Source: Rotaria sordida
Lineage: Eukaryota > Rotifera > Eurotatoria > Philodinida > Philodinidae
Length of the DNA stretch: 64,000 nt
NCBI GenBank assembly: GCA_905250125.1
Contig: CAJNOL010000068.1
Span: 124,001-188,000 of the forward strand
Direction: 5' to 3'
The notes beneath the pieces were generated by a model. That model saw only the letters and a list, made by a program, of their open reading frames with translations, was not told where the DNA came from and did not search any database. Shown one piece after another: positions 1 through 12,905 of this stretch. Numbering within the stretch: position 1 is the first letter of the stretch; each line of letters begins with the position of its first letter. The translations under genes were made by a program, and so were the position numbers.

Positions 1-189
1 TAGGCGTTTTTAAGATCGACTTACTTTCAAGGTCTTTTTGGATTATTTTGTATAATAGACAACAATACAATCTGTTTTTTTTTATGATTTCTATTTAAAG
101 CAGAACAAAAAAGAATCGTACTAATATCTTCTATATAAAAAGCTTCTTTAATAGTTGTTCATTTCGAAATACGATTAAGAAAAAACAAA

Positions 190-1519
190 ATGCTTGTCGT
201 CATTTTATTTTTGTTTGCTCATATTAGAATTGCATCTAGCATATGTAAGTTAAACATAAAATATTATTTGAAATAAATTATTTTATTTAGTTTGTAATGA
301 TGGCTCAAATCCATGTAAATTAGATCAACAAGGTTCAACTCATTCATATTTTTTACCTATTAATGGTTATCATTGTCTTGATGCTGTGAATGGTGAATTT
401 ATTTGTACATGTCCAGATAGTTCAACAACACGTAATCAACCTTGTCGTAAGTTTCCATAGGTCTTTTTTCTTATCAATTAAATTATTTAAAATGTTTTAT
501 TTGTTTTTTTTAAGGAATTTGCGATCGTCAACCAAATCCATGTGGTGTTGGACCATCAGTTGTTGCATGTACTGATATAAATCAATCTTTTGTATGTTTA
601 TGTAAAAATGAACAAGGAGAATTGATACATTCAACAATGCCATGTGGTATATTTTTAAAGAAATATTTTCCAAAAAAAAGAATTTATTTTTTCTATTATT
701 TTAGGTAATTATATCGTTACAACTCCACCTGAAAATAAATGTCAGAATAAAGGTGTTAGAGATCCAACTACAAATCTTTGTAATTGTCCAAGTGGTTTTA
801 CAGGTAGTAAATGTGAAACTCGAGCAGGTATTTAAATTGTTTGTTTTAAATATTTCTGATATAAAAATGTTTTGAATAAAAATGTTAAAGATAAACAATT
901 GTGTGATAAAATTGAATGTATGTCAAATGGTGCATGTGCTATTCGTCCAATATTTGATGGAGCAACAACATATCAATCAGTATGTCTTTGTCGAGCAGGT
1001 TATGATGGAGATTATTGTGAATGGCGAAGTAAAATTGATTAAATAATTTAATTAATTTTTATAATTAAAATTATTCTTTTTTTTTTGTGTCAAGGTATAA
1101 TAGGTTCTTGTACAGTATCATATTGTTTACATGGAGGTATTTGTCAACGACGTCAGATTGGATCTTCTAAATATATTTATTGTCAATGTAAACCTGGATG
1201 GGCTGGTTCACGATGTGAAACACGTTTGAATCATTTATTTTAATTTGATTTTCACAAAAAAAAACAAACAAACATTTTTTTTTCTCTTTTAATTTTTAGA
1301 ATATTTTCATTGTGAATCATCGGGATATTTCATTGATGAACACATGAGAAATCAAGGAAAATATTTCTCGTGTATATCTTTTGATGATGGTTCGAATAGA
1401 TTTTATTTTGAATTGTTTATTTTTATTTAAATTATTTATTTATAGATTATTTACTTCTACAATTATCATGTCCAAAAGGTCTTAAATTTGATCCTAAAAA
1501 ACAATTATGTCTTCAATAA
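190..1519 (+). CDS. Secreted EGF-like / chitin-binding-type protein
   Basis: Eight exons (190-244, 291-446, 515-646, 705-827, 891-1028, 1095-1223, 1300-1389, 1446-1519) join in frame to 298 residues. All seven introns are phase 1, as is typical of shuffled extracellular modules. The protein starts with a hydrophobic signal peptide (MLVVILFLFAHIRIASS). Cysteine-rich modules follow, several ending in EGF-type signatures (CNCPSGFTGSKC, CLCRAGYDGDYC, CQCKPGWAGSRC). The last two exons carry a six-cysteine-like end (FHCESSGYF, then SCPKGLKFDPKKQLC) resembling a chitin-binding type-2 (peritrophin, CBM14) domain. EGF modules usually bind other extracellular proteins and CBM14 binds chitin; a cuticle or trophi matrix role is inference. 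No transmembrane segment is visible. The start is the only ATG giving a signal peptide, and TAA ends the gene at 1519. Confidence 0.85.
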
Positions 1520-2822
1520 ATTATAGATTCTATAACAAAAAAAACCACTAGAACTTTCTTTTTCGTTTTATCTAATTTTATTTCCCTGAATGATTTTTTT
1601 TTTTTGTTAGATTTCCTAGAATGTTTATTCAAGATTTTAATAAATTAAAGAAAATTAAATAAAATCAGAAAACGATATTTTTATCTTAAAATTTGTCTTT
1701 TGCTTCATCGTTCTTTCCAAAATGATGATCATTATTTTCAACAGATTTACAAATTTCTTAATGCATTTATTATTATACGAAAAAAAGATATTTTTAGATA
1801 TCGAAAGTCTATTTATCTTTTATTATTTTTTCACACAGAATTGATTTGCAAAAAATTTATCTTAAAAAAAAAACACCAATATATATATCGATTGATTTTT
1901 TTTATAATGAATAATTTTGTAAAATTCTTATTTATGTAGAATGTTAAGATGAAAATCACTGCTTTTGATCTCTTTACTCAAAAAGTTCTAGTTTGCAAAA
2001 AAAATTTTACGATAGAGTCCATTTTCTCAACTACACTATTTGTTTTTCTATTAAAGAACAGTTTATTTATTAAATATATGAAAAGAAGTCAATTGTCAAA
2101 TCTCTTCTTCGGAGTAAATTTCACTTCGAGTTTGGTTAAAAGTGGAACTTCCTTAATTGTTTATATTTTATTGAATTTCAACATTTATTCATCGATTATA
2201 CAGATAAAACAAACTCTATCTTTGTTATCTTATGAATTAATTCAAAGAATAAAATAAGTATAAATTCTCAGTTAATGTATTCAGATAATAAAAGCTTAAT
2301 ATCGTTTGACTAAAGTTATAATTTGTATAAGATCTCAATGATATTAATCAAGATGATGTTTTTCTCGAAAAAGCACATTGCTGAATAAGTCCACTGATTT
2401 GGATTGTGACTTTTCACATTGAAATATTAATATATATATTGAGTATGTATTCAAATGACTACTCGATCTTCTTCATGAAAAAAAAACCGATTTGAAATAG
2501 AAAGGGTGAATGTTTTCTAGGAAATCCAATATGCTCTACAATCAGAATAGATTAAAACTTTTGCCAAAAAGTTTGTTTGTCTAGAAAAAGGATAATCATA
2601 TAAACACCTAAGAAGATTTTGAATAGTCATTATTCGAGATTTTCATGATCGGTTCTATAAAATAAAATTTTTTTTTAATATATAAAGTTCGATTATGAAT
2701 CTTTCGTTTTATTTTGTTTAGTTTAACACAAGATGAATAATTTCTTTTCTAATAATCAAGTTTTAATGAACAAGGCAAAAAAAAAAAAACAAAAAGGAAC
2801 AAGTTCATAGATGCATTTTGTA
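1520..2822. other. Intergenic, A+T-rich
   Basis: This gap lies between the EGF-type gene and the converging NCOA5-like gene. It holds two adjacent open frames on + (1700-1939 and 1949-2257). Their translations are rich in F, I, K and L, as expected of A+T-rich noncoding DNA, and show no motif. I see no RNA gene or repeat. Confidence 0.5.
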
Positions 2823-5800
2823 CTATTTTCGAATTTGTTGTTGCTGTTGTTGTTGTTGTTGTTGTTGTTGCTGATTAATAATTGAAGACATTGATGTTGT
2901 TCGATTATTGAATTGTGAATATGCTTGAAAAATAGCAGCTGCTGCATCAGCTGCTGCTGAATTAGGCATTGTTTGATAAAGATTTTGATTTGTAATTGAT
3001 GTTGATGGATATAAATATTCGGAAGATTTACAAACAACATCGGATGTTGGTACTGGTGTTGTTGATGTTGTTTGTTTTAATGGTGATTTAATAGGTAATG
3101 TATTAGCAAGTGAATCATATGATGAAATAAATGGATTTGATTGATTTTCATTTGTTGGTATTGATGATGATGATGAATAATGAAATGATGGTGGAATAAA
3201 TGCTGAACTATTTTGATTCGATTTTGTATAAGAAAAAGATGATTGATTATTATTTTCTTGTGATAAAATATTTTGTCCTGATGATTGAAAAATTTGTTGA
3301 TAATCATTTAAATCTTTTATTCCATCTTTAAAATGTATATTTGATTGTGAAATATTTTTATCTTGATATTTAGTTATATTTGATAATGAATCAAATGAAG
3401 TTTTTTTTGTTCGATTTTCAATATTAAATTCTTCATTCGAATTTAAACATGATGATTTAATCATATTTGTTGAAAGAATTTGACGAATTTGTTCAGCTAT
3501 TGTTGAAGATAATTCCGATGATGATAAATCTTGTTTTGTTAATAAACAATTTCGATCAGATAAAACACATGAATCTTTTTTAAAGAATTCAATATTAATA
3601 AATTCATTTCTTTTTTTAATCAGAAATAATTCAGATTTAGGAATAATTCTTCTATTTAAGAGAAAAACTCAAAAAAAAATCGACAGAACTTCGAAAAAGT
3701 ATTCATCAACGAAATATTCTCAGATGGTTTCAATCGAAAAAATTTACAAAAATTCAATCGATTTGCAAATTTTTTCTATTGAAACATGTCTATACACTTT
3801 CAACTGACTTTAATTAAAATAAATTTTTGGAAGAAAATTTTTTTTAATTATGAAAATTCTTAAAAATATATTCATTTTAGGTTTCTTTTTGTTCTAAGGA
3901 AAAAATTAAATATAAAATCAACCTGTTTGATGATTTGTTTTAACATTAGCATATTGAACAGGTAATGGTGGTAATGTTCCTTGTGGTAATGTTAACATTT
4001 TTGCTTTTTTTTCAAGTAAATAAACAAGTATACGATCAATTTCATCTAATGTTAATTGTCTTCCATCAGCTAAAAGACATAATAACATTGATAATGGTAA
4101 TTTATCACCAAATGATAATGGAAATTCATTTAATGAATTTGATTTTTGTTTATTAAGATTTTCTTTTGATTGTGAATAAACAATTGATTCAACATTATCA
4201 TTATCATATCGATTTATTTCTTCATTTCGAATACGTTCTTTATAACAAGTAAAATTTGTTAATATTATATGATAACCATCGTCTAATGTTAAATTACGAT
4301 GTTCTAAATAATATTTATTTATTAAAAATTAAATTAAAAAGAAAAAAGAAAAACGAAACCTTCGGTTTGTCCATGAAGAATATGAAAAGATGCAGTACGT
4401 CGTTCTTCATGCATTGGCATAGCAATTATTCCATAAAGACATTGTTCATGTGCTGCATTTTCAATAGCTTCTGTTAATGTGTAATCTTCTCGAAGAAGTA
4501 TTATTGATGTTATCAAACCATGACAAACAAGACGAGATGAAATTTCTTCAGCATAACCTCTTAATAAATTTTTATATTAAAAAAAAAACAAAAAAATTAA
4601 TTAGGTTTTTTTTTTCTTTTGTGATTAAAAAAAATACCTTTGACGAGGATTAACAATAATTATTTGACAATCTACTAATTGTCTTGGATTATCAGGTCCT
4701 GATAGAATAGTATAACATGATTGATGATAACGAGATGATGAATCATATGAATTATTATTTGGAGATCGACTTAAACGATGTGAACTTGATCTTGATGATG
4801 ATATAATAACACGACGATCACTAATCATTTCCGTTTCATTTGAATCTCTACAATATTCAAAATAATTATCTTTAATAGTTTCATCTTCTTTCAATTTTAT
4901 TTTCAATAGTTTCATACAACTTAACATTTTACCCTCCATAGCGGTTTCAGAAGAGCCACTGATAAAATAACTTTATAAATAAAGTATTAGTCTCTCTAAT
5001 ATGCCAATGATGTGGTCTGATCCACCGAATATCCTGCTTCTAGAGTAGAACAGCTCAATAGATTCAGCGATCATGTGGTGAAAAAAGGAAATTGAACAAC
5101 ATCATAAGACTTGAGTTTTTTTCTTTGATTAAACTATTGAGTGGGCAGAAGCAACATATATCCCGTGTTTTAGAAATAATGGGAAAAGAAACAGTTGTGA
5201 ACCGATAAAAATTAATATCAAAGAATGCTTGCGTTTTTTACACGTATTGTCAAATGGGAGTCTTTTTTGTTCTGAGCTATTTTATGATCTTAGAAGAAAT
5301 TTAATTCATAATAAATACTATTTCAACTTCTTATGAGTTGAGGTTTATAATGCATATATTAATTTTGTTCTTGATTGCCCTCCATCTGCCCAATAGTAGT
5401 TACATGGTCAATAGTGTGTCTGAGCATGTGTAATTCGTTAAGTTGTCATGAAACTTTTGAAATATATTTTATTCATAAGTAGACTTCTTCATCAATTAAT
5501 ATCGCACAGAAATTCTAAAAGATCTCTATTGCCTATAAGTATAGAATATTTTATTTGAAAAAATTTCAAGTTTTTTCAAAATTATCGATTTTGAAGGCCC
5601 GATATTTCAAAGATGAAGCAATGAAAAAAAAATACTCTTTTTACCAATTGATATTCCATGATGTTTATTACAAAAAAAAAGGCTCTTATCATTTTTGAAT
5701 CCGACGTTTCCTTTATTTTCTGCAATGTTTCTAAAAATGGCAATGCCAGTTGCCAATGAGGGGTAAAGGGTTAATTAAATCATGTTGTCAAATTAAATAA

Positions 5801-6858
5801 TTCATGTTTAAATGAGTATCTAACTAGGAAGATAATGATTTACTAAATTGATCTACGTTTATAACCCTATATCTTTTACAGCAATTTTTACAAAGTAAAA
5901 GAAACGATTTGTTTTTTTTTTGAAGTTTGTTAACGTTATTTAATAAAGGCATCAATTAGAATATATTGATTGAATCAAAGAAAAAATATTTTAAGAAAAA
6001 AAACTGACCGATAATTATCTGAATTTTTATTAATAAAAGATCTGTGTTGATGATGATCATCTAAATGATGTCTTGATGAATGTCGTTTTCTGGGAGGTTC
6101 ATAATTTGATGATTGTCGATCATAATCAGAATGTCGACGAGAATTTCTTGATGATTCATGTTGAGACCTTTAGAAAACAAAATGTAAATTTTATATTTAA
6201 AAAAAATAACTAAAAATTCTAAATAACCTTTTATGATCTTTCGAAGATCTTTCATTTAAAGATAATTGTCTATTCTTTAAACTGACTTCCATTGCTGGTA
6301 AAACATCTAAATAAATAAAAGTAAATATCTATATATATATATTTGTTTTGAAATAAATATTTTTACCAAGTTTATTTCCTTTAAGCATTAAACATGTTTG
6401 ACCTTCTTTAATTAATCTTCGAGCATCTTCCATTCTATCATATTGCACAAACATATAACCTTTATACACTCGAATATCTTTTTTATATTTAAACAAAAAG
6501 AAAATTATTTAAAAAGGAAAAAAAAAGAAAATAAGACCTGAAACTTTGCCAAATGATTTAAAAAAATCAAGTAATTCACTATCAGTTAAATTATCAGTTG
6601 GAACATTGCCAATATAAACTTTTCCATCAACAGTTGGTCTAAATAATATTTTATTTAAAAAAAAAACGAAAGAAAGAAAGAAAAATAAATAAATTAAATT
6701 TACGTTCGTTGAGAATCTGAATAATCGTTTGATCTATTTGAATTTGTTCGTTTATAATGATTATTTTCATAATCATCTTTACTATTTTCACGTTCATTTA
6801 TTGTTGAACATTTTGATAAGGAGAAAGACTTTTCACGATCACGACGGATATCAGACAT
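2823..6858 (-). CDS. NCOA5: Nuclear receptor coactivator 5-like protein (RRM plus anticodon-binding-like domain)
   Basis: Nine exons on the minus strand (6858-6704, 6638-6538, 6477-6367, 6306-6228, 6167-6009, 4847-4638, 4559-4360, 4303-3923, 3574-2823) total 716 codons including stop. An N-terminal charged stretch (MSDIRRDREKSFSLS) precedes an RRM at about residues 54-120 (VYIGNVP as RNP2-like, KGYMFVQY as RNP1). A basic, Ser/Arg/His-rich linker follows. The next domain matches the histidyl-tRNA-synthetase-type anticodon-binding fold of NCOA5 (DCQIIIVNPRQRGYAEEI, then YGIIAMPMHEER and HILHGQTEEHRN). The tail is low complexity, with an LSLNEFPLSFGDKL-type helix region and a polyglutamine run. 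NCOA5 is a nuclear coactivator/corepressor; human NCOA5 is about 579 residues, so this one is longer through its Q/S/N-rich tail. The 3574 acceptor was chosen because it alone restores frame. Intron 5 (6008-4848) is unusually long. Confidence 0.85.
2826..2880 (-). repeat. CAA/CAG trinucleotide run (polyglutamine)
   Basis: Near the 3' end of the NCOA5-like coding sequence, a run of CAA codons with a few CAG codons encodes about thirteen glutamines, just before the C-terminal IRK. It is in frame with the gene and likely length-variable. Confidence 0.85.
4848..6008 (-). other. Long intron of the NCOA5-like gene
   Basis: This 1.16-kb intron contrasts with the 60-350-bp introns of the rest of the gene. 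Its edges are GT at 6008-6007 and TAG at 4850-4848, and they keep frame. I see no open frame or clear terminal repeat inside, so it may hide an eroded insertion or regulatory sequence. Confidence 0.55.
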
Positions 6859-9800
6859 ATTTAACAAATTAAATTAAACCAAATACAATAAACAACGAAT
6901 ATTGATTCATTTAATTCGAGATACGAATTTTTTTTTAATTTTACAATAGATCACTTTTGATAAGCTTTTTTTTAATGTTTAAACAACTGAAAATACCCAT
7001 AAAACAAAAAACAATTATCGAAAAATTTCAATTAGTTTTTTATTTTATAATCGAATATTTAAATGCATAGATATGTTAATTATCCGAACTAGAAAATACT
7101 AAGGAGATATTATAGACGAATTTTATTGGTTATACATTAACTTAAATATATACATTTCAACTTTAATATCACTCAATTGACTTTAAATTATCATTCTTAA
7201 CATAACCATTATTTATCTAAATAAATAAACAAAAAAAAAAGAAAGAAATTTTAATCAATCGAAAATGGATTTGTAATAAGTGCATCACTACAAAACAAGA
7301 CTCACGCTGGTTTTTTTTTGCCATAAATATAATCTATAAATGAGACTTTTAAACAAACATTAGAATTTGCGCAAACAATATCTTTTTTGGAGTGACTAAC
7401 ACAGACGAACTTATGATTCGATTAAAAACGTCCTACTCAATTCTTATTCATGTTTTCTCAATCATAGTTTGTTATCTCAGAAGAGATTAGTCCTACAATA
7501 AGAACATTCTCTCTTGTTCTATGGCACAATTATGTCAGGTTTATCAGCATTCTTTCTCTTGTTGTATTTTTTTTCTTGTGATATAAAGAAAGATACATTT
7601 TTTCTTTTTTTTTTCGAATTGAGATAAAGAAGAAAGAGTCCAGCATAGTTCATCAATAGCGAAACAACTTTTAGATCGTTTGTGTCTCAACCGTTTTTTA
7701 ATATCATAGACGACTCAACGAAGAATTATAATTGTCGATTCTCATGATAAATTATATAAAACATGTAGATTTTTATTCAATATTAACAATAAGAACAGTT
7801 TATCATATTTATCAGTGTCATAGAAATTGACTTTTGCTCGTCATATTTCAATTTTTAGTTATTTAAAATGTCGAAATCACTTTTCACTAGTGATAATCAA
7901 AACTAGCCTATCCGATTTCAATTCTGATCTTGATTTAAAAACAGTCTATTGATTCTATCAAATTATGCAATAAAGTTTAAAAGATCTTGCTATCGAACTC
8001 GCAAGCGACACTAGATTGACCAATTCATGCATTGCTCCTGTGATTTAGTTCATAAGATAGGAATTTCATAATTACAGGATATTCAAATTAAATGATTAAG
8101 AGAAAAAATTTCGTGGAAATTTAATTCAATGCTTCGATATATAATCATAGAAAATTGATTTCAATATAAATATAATATAGATATTATGTGTTTATTTTTG
8201 AGATTGGTTTATGTCAGCTAATTCATATTTATTACTATTATATATTGGCAAATCCTTCATTCAGTTACTTGAATATTAGGCATTGATGACAAATCCTACG
8301 AGGCAATTGTTTTCATTTTCTCCTTTGACTTTTAAAATGTACATTTAAAAGGAAATGTTATCTTGCTCAGAATTATGCCAGTAAAAAAAACGAAAAGAGA
8401 TTTAAAAAAAAAGTCTGTTGGATATCGATGAGCTATTTGTCTTTATCTTCGCATAGCCCACATTGACATCATCAACTAGACCCACACTGTCAAGTTCAAT
8501 TTGCGTGTTAGATGATGGTACCATATAAAATAATAGCCGTTCGGTTGAATTTATTGACTGGTAGCTCTTATTTTCAAACGTTATACTTATCTCTCAATCT
8601 ATTATACTTCAGATGAGAATACGATCGCAAAGAACAGAACAGCTACAGATTCGGGCTCTTCATATTCGTACCCATTCGACGTTTTCTTTCACTGATTACT
8701 CATTGATCAATGTTCAAGAACTGAGAAATAGAAGTATCTGAGTTTTCGACGAATTCTCAACAGACCTATAAAAATTGTTCAACGAAATGAGAATGAACTA
8801 TTAATTCTGCTATTCATAAAAGCTGAAGTAATGCTTCTTCTGCAATAGTTTTCATAGAGACACATTCATGTTCACAAACTCCTTAATAGATATAAACACC
8901 AGAGAATGAAAAATGGATTGGTGTATCTCAGTTGTTGGACACTGTTCTAATCGATGATATATAATGAGCAATGATACTATTTGCAATTTGGAATAATATA
9001 ATGTAACAAAAGTGACAATATTGACAAAGAATAAAATTGATGTAAAAAAAATTATTATTAAATCAATCGAATCATACTAAGAGTATCTTTGTTTATTGCT
9101 TATTCGAAATAGATGAGCAGTGGATCAATCTGATAGATTAAACTGATCCACTTCTTTGTTATCGATCAATTTTTAAATTTAATATGAAAAAATAAATCGT
9201 TAAAATATGCATAGAATAACAGTATTATAACAATTAAAAATGATTTAACTGTATTCAAAGTTGAAAACAAATATTAGAAAAATTCTGTTGATAATTGTCG
9301 AATTCTATTGAAGATCTAAGACATTTTATATTTAATATTATCAATGATAGAATTTGTTTACAAACGTTTTTTTTTTAAATCAAATGAATTCTAAAATCTT
9401 GAAAAAAAATAATAATTTGTTTGATTTAATTGTAAATAGATTGAAAATTATAATTTTGTATTTGTATGAAACAAATCTATCTTCTATACTATAATATCAA
9501 TCAAATAAAAAGTTTTTTGTTCTCTGATAAATAAACGTTGAAAGTTTTTTTTTTGTCAAAATATTCGTCATGATAATAAAATAAATATTTTATTTTTTTA
9601 TCTTATGTTTATTATACAATCAGATAAGTTATTCAATGTCAAAGATTTCGAAAGATAAACATCAAAAACTGTTGTATCTTATTCGAGAATAATCTATAGG
9701 GCAGTCTATCATATGTCACAACTAAACACTTTTTCTTTTATAATGAATTATTTTATATAATATTTAACTATATTGACAATCGAATAATTAGATAAAAAAT

Positions 9801-10117
9801 GCTTTACATCTAACAATTGATTGTTATTAAATATGTTAGTAGTAAATTCTTTGCTCATCATTTATCAACAAAAAGAATTTGAGAAAAATAACATGAACTA
9901 AAAGAAAAGGAAAACATCTAACATTTATAAAAGAAAATTTTCGTTGAATAATGTATCATAACGTATGTTAGATTTTTTCCTTTTTATTATTAGTCAATAA
10001 TGATTCATAAAGAGAAAAACAACGGTTTTATTTCAGATTTTTTTTTTCTTTTTTATTTAAATAAAGGTAAAAAAAAAAGAAAGCAAAGATACACAGACAA
10101 ATAAAATAGAAGATTCT
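6859..10117. other. Intergenic, no gene recognised
   Basis: This 3.3-kb stretch lies upstream of two divergent genes (NCOA5-like on -, RING/VWA on +), so it should contain both promoters. No long frame, RNA gene or repeat is evident. A short stretch near 8420-8530 reads open on the minus strand with coding-like codons, but it has no match I recognise and no clear splice sites. Confidence 0.5.
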
Positions 10118-10992
10118 ATGGCAAGCAATACAACTCTAAATGATCTAAAATGTTATATATGTGGAGAAATTTACACAAATCCAGTAGTTATTTCTCAATG
10201 TGGTCATTCATTTGATCGTCAATGTATCATTCGATATAATTATTGTCCGATAAGAGATTGTAATATTCCTTTATCTGAATATTCTTTATTAGAAAATGAT
10301 AATATTAAAGAACTTATTCATGATTATAAACAATCAATAGGAAATATTTATGAAATATTTTTATTAGATACAAGTACATCAATGTGGTATTCAGATTCTT
10401 TTACTGGTCTTTTTGGTACAGGTAGATTTTATCTAGCAATTCAATTTTTAAATGAAATTTTTCAACGAAGGTTTGTTTTTATTTATTTTAAAAAAAAAGA
10501 ATTTTGAAAATAAAAATTTTAATTTAATTTAGATGGAATTCAACTACATATCAAATCTCATTAATAACATTTGATAAACATCCTGAAGAACATTTTTCAT
10601 TTCAGACTATACGTCAACATCATTCTAAAATTCTTGAAAAACTTACACCAACTGGTTCACCTACATGTTTATTTGATGCTATAAAATTCTCTTTAGAAAA
10701 ATTCGAAAAATTAAATCAAATTCTTAATCGTTCGACAACACGATCTATTTATATTCTTACTGATGGTGGTGATAATTTTAGTTCAACTGGAAATGAAAAA
10801 CATTATATTAAATTTATAAAAGAATATAGTAAAAAATTAAATATTCTTGGAAATATAATTCTAGTTGGTGATAAAAATATATTTCATACAAAAAATCTTT
10901 GTGAAAATATTAATTATCAGTTTCATCATTTTAATAGTGATAATATACTAGAATTTGTTCGTTCATTTTTATTATCATCAAATCTTTATTAA
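10118..10992 (+). CDS. RING/U-box-like plus von Willebrand factor A domain protein
   Basis: Two exons (10118-10470, 10533-10992) join through a GT-AG intron to 270 residues. Residues 12-48 form a RING-like finger: C12-x2-C15, then C28-G-H30, C36, and C43-x4-C48. Position 33, a cysteine in most RING fingers of this pattern (CGHSFC), is aspartate here, so one zinc site may be incomplete and the fold may be U-box-like. From residue 78 a VWA domain runs to the C-terminus with a complete MIDAS: DTSTS (84-88), the threonine in GSPTCLFDA, and the aspartate in ILTDGGDN. RING/U-box proteins act as E3 ubiquitin ligases, and VWA domains bind protein partners through a metal ion. A ligase with a VWA substrate receptor is inference. 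No signal peptide is seen, so it is probably cytosolic. Confidence 0.85.
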
Positions 10993-12244
10993 ATAAAAAT
11001 CTCAATTAAAAAATTGATTCATTCAGTTATGTTTCTATTTCATTTCATTTTCTATTTATTAAAAAATAAATCTTTGAATATTTAATTTATTTTTCACATT
11101 TATTTCGATCTAATCTTAAAATTAAAACCTTGAAAATATTCTTGATTGATTTGTAAATAAACTTAGATAAATTATTTTGAATATTGTAGAAAAAACAAAA
11201 AAAAATAAAATAAAATATATTTTCTCTTTTCTAAGTCAATTAATATCAAATCCTTGTTTCTTTAAGATAGAATCATTTTTCTGAAAATAAATATTTTTAT
11301 CTTATTTCTATAAGATATAAGAAGATCAATGATTTTCTATGTTCAATCAATATAGAGAGATTGTAAATTACAATTTACGTTTTTGAAAAAATTTCTTTTT
11401 ATTGAATTTTTAAATATCACTGGCCAAGAAAGGAAGATCTCAAAAAAAACTCTAGTACAAAAGTTCATGTATATTAATCTTGTCTACGCATTTCAGTTCT
11501 AGTTTTTTCTAGAGTGCTGAAACTTTGGATAATAAAAGATCTTCATTAGATATATATGTGATAAAAATTTCAGCCTTTTATCTCAAGAAAAAGTATAAAG
11601 TTATGGTTACTGCTCTTCTCCTTCCTCCATTCCCCATTAAATTTGACTATGGAAAACATGTGAATGGTGAGTAGAAGACGAGATCATTTCAGTCTGCCAT
11701 GCTACTAACTGTTCATCAACTTATAAATAATGTAACTGATTCACGTCAACTTAATCTCTTCGACAATTAGAAACGCATGTAAAGTTAGCAGCAGATTCGA
11801 GTTTTTTCAGGAAATGTTCGAAAACCGATGTGTCAAAAAAGATAATGGTTGTACTAGATAAAGCATCGAATACGTTGTAGCGAATGCCTACCTTGCCAAA
11901 GATTTCCGTTTCGTCATCAGAAATGATTGAAAAATTCAAAAAACTAATTTTAAAACATGTGTCAGACGGAACTCGACAAACTCCACCGAATCGTATTAGA
12001 TTGACCCATATTCATCATTAAAACCACGCTCATTTGAGAATATTTTCAATAGAATATGAGAAAAAATGTAAGAATATTTCGATGTTATGTGATATTTATT
12101 CAATAAATTTGATATATTTCTAATTAATAGTTAGATGACAATGAGATTCCAAGGGAAAACTTTACACAGAAAAACACAACAAAAAAAACCCAAAACTACA
12201 TAAACAATAAACATGATGATGATAATGATAATTGAATTGTTCAA
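10993..12244. other. Intergenic between convergent genes
   Basis: A 1.25-kb gap separates the RING/VWA gene and the claudin-like gene, which converge here. The stretch at about 11450-12010 is less A+T-biased than its surroundings and resembles the noncoding filler of the foldback elements elsewhere, but I found no terminal repeats. Its minus-strand frame (11751-11939) lacks any motif. Confidence 0.45.
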
Positions 12245-12905
12245 TTAGTTTCCATTTGTTGAAGCAGGTACATATTTTTGTCCATTATGAACATGACCAT
12301 TATTTACATAACGATCATATGCTGAATAACGACCTGCAATAAAAGCTGAAATAGGTAAAGCAGCATAAGCAAAAACAATAGCCGAAATCATTGAACGTGA
12401 TGAATGAGAATTAAGTCGTGCCATTGAACCATAATCAAAAAGACCAGCTGTCATTAAAACACAAGCAACAAAATGTAACATTGGGATAGCAAAACGTCGA
12501 TCACTTGTTTTAAACATTTCCCAAATTGAAAAAATTCCACCAACTAATAAACACATTAAACCTAATAAACATAATACAAATGTTGTTGTCCAAAAACGTC
12601 TCATACATGCAACATTTGCACGTGATGTACACATATAAAATAAACCCTTTTGAAAAAAAAAAAATATTTTTTTTTTAATTTATACATTAATAAAATAAAT
12701 AATCAAAACTTACATTCCATGTCCAATCAAATTTTTCATTAATAACAACAGTTCCATTTGCTGTTGGAATAGGCATACCTGGTGATGAAACATTTTCCAT
12801 TGTCCAATAATTAGTTAACAATGCAATACCACCAAGTACAACACCAATAAAAGCAAACATAGCAACCATCATGGACATTCGTCGAAATAATGGATCTAAT
12901 GACAT
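12245..12905 (-). CDS. Claudin/PMP22-superfamily four-transmembrane protein
   Basis: Two exons (12905-12714 and 12646-12245) join at phase 0 to 197 residues. Four hydrophobic segments lie at about residues 11-33, 75-99, 107-128 and 140-163. The first extracellular loop carries the superfamily signature W-x-GL-x-x-x-C with a second cysteine (WNGLFYMC, then NVAC), spanning the splice site. An N-glycosylation sequon occurs in loop 1 (NGT). Claudins, PMP22/EMP proteins and relatives build septate or tight junctions or tune membrane domains in animals, and length and topology fit them. The C-terminal tail is short and polar and lacks a typical PDZ-binding ending. Which subfamily it belongs to cannot be told by eye. 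Confidence 0.8.
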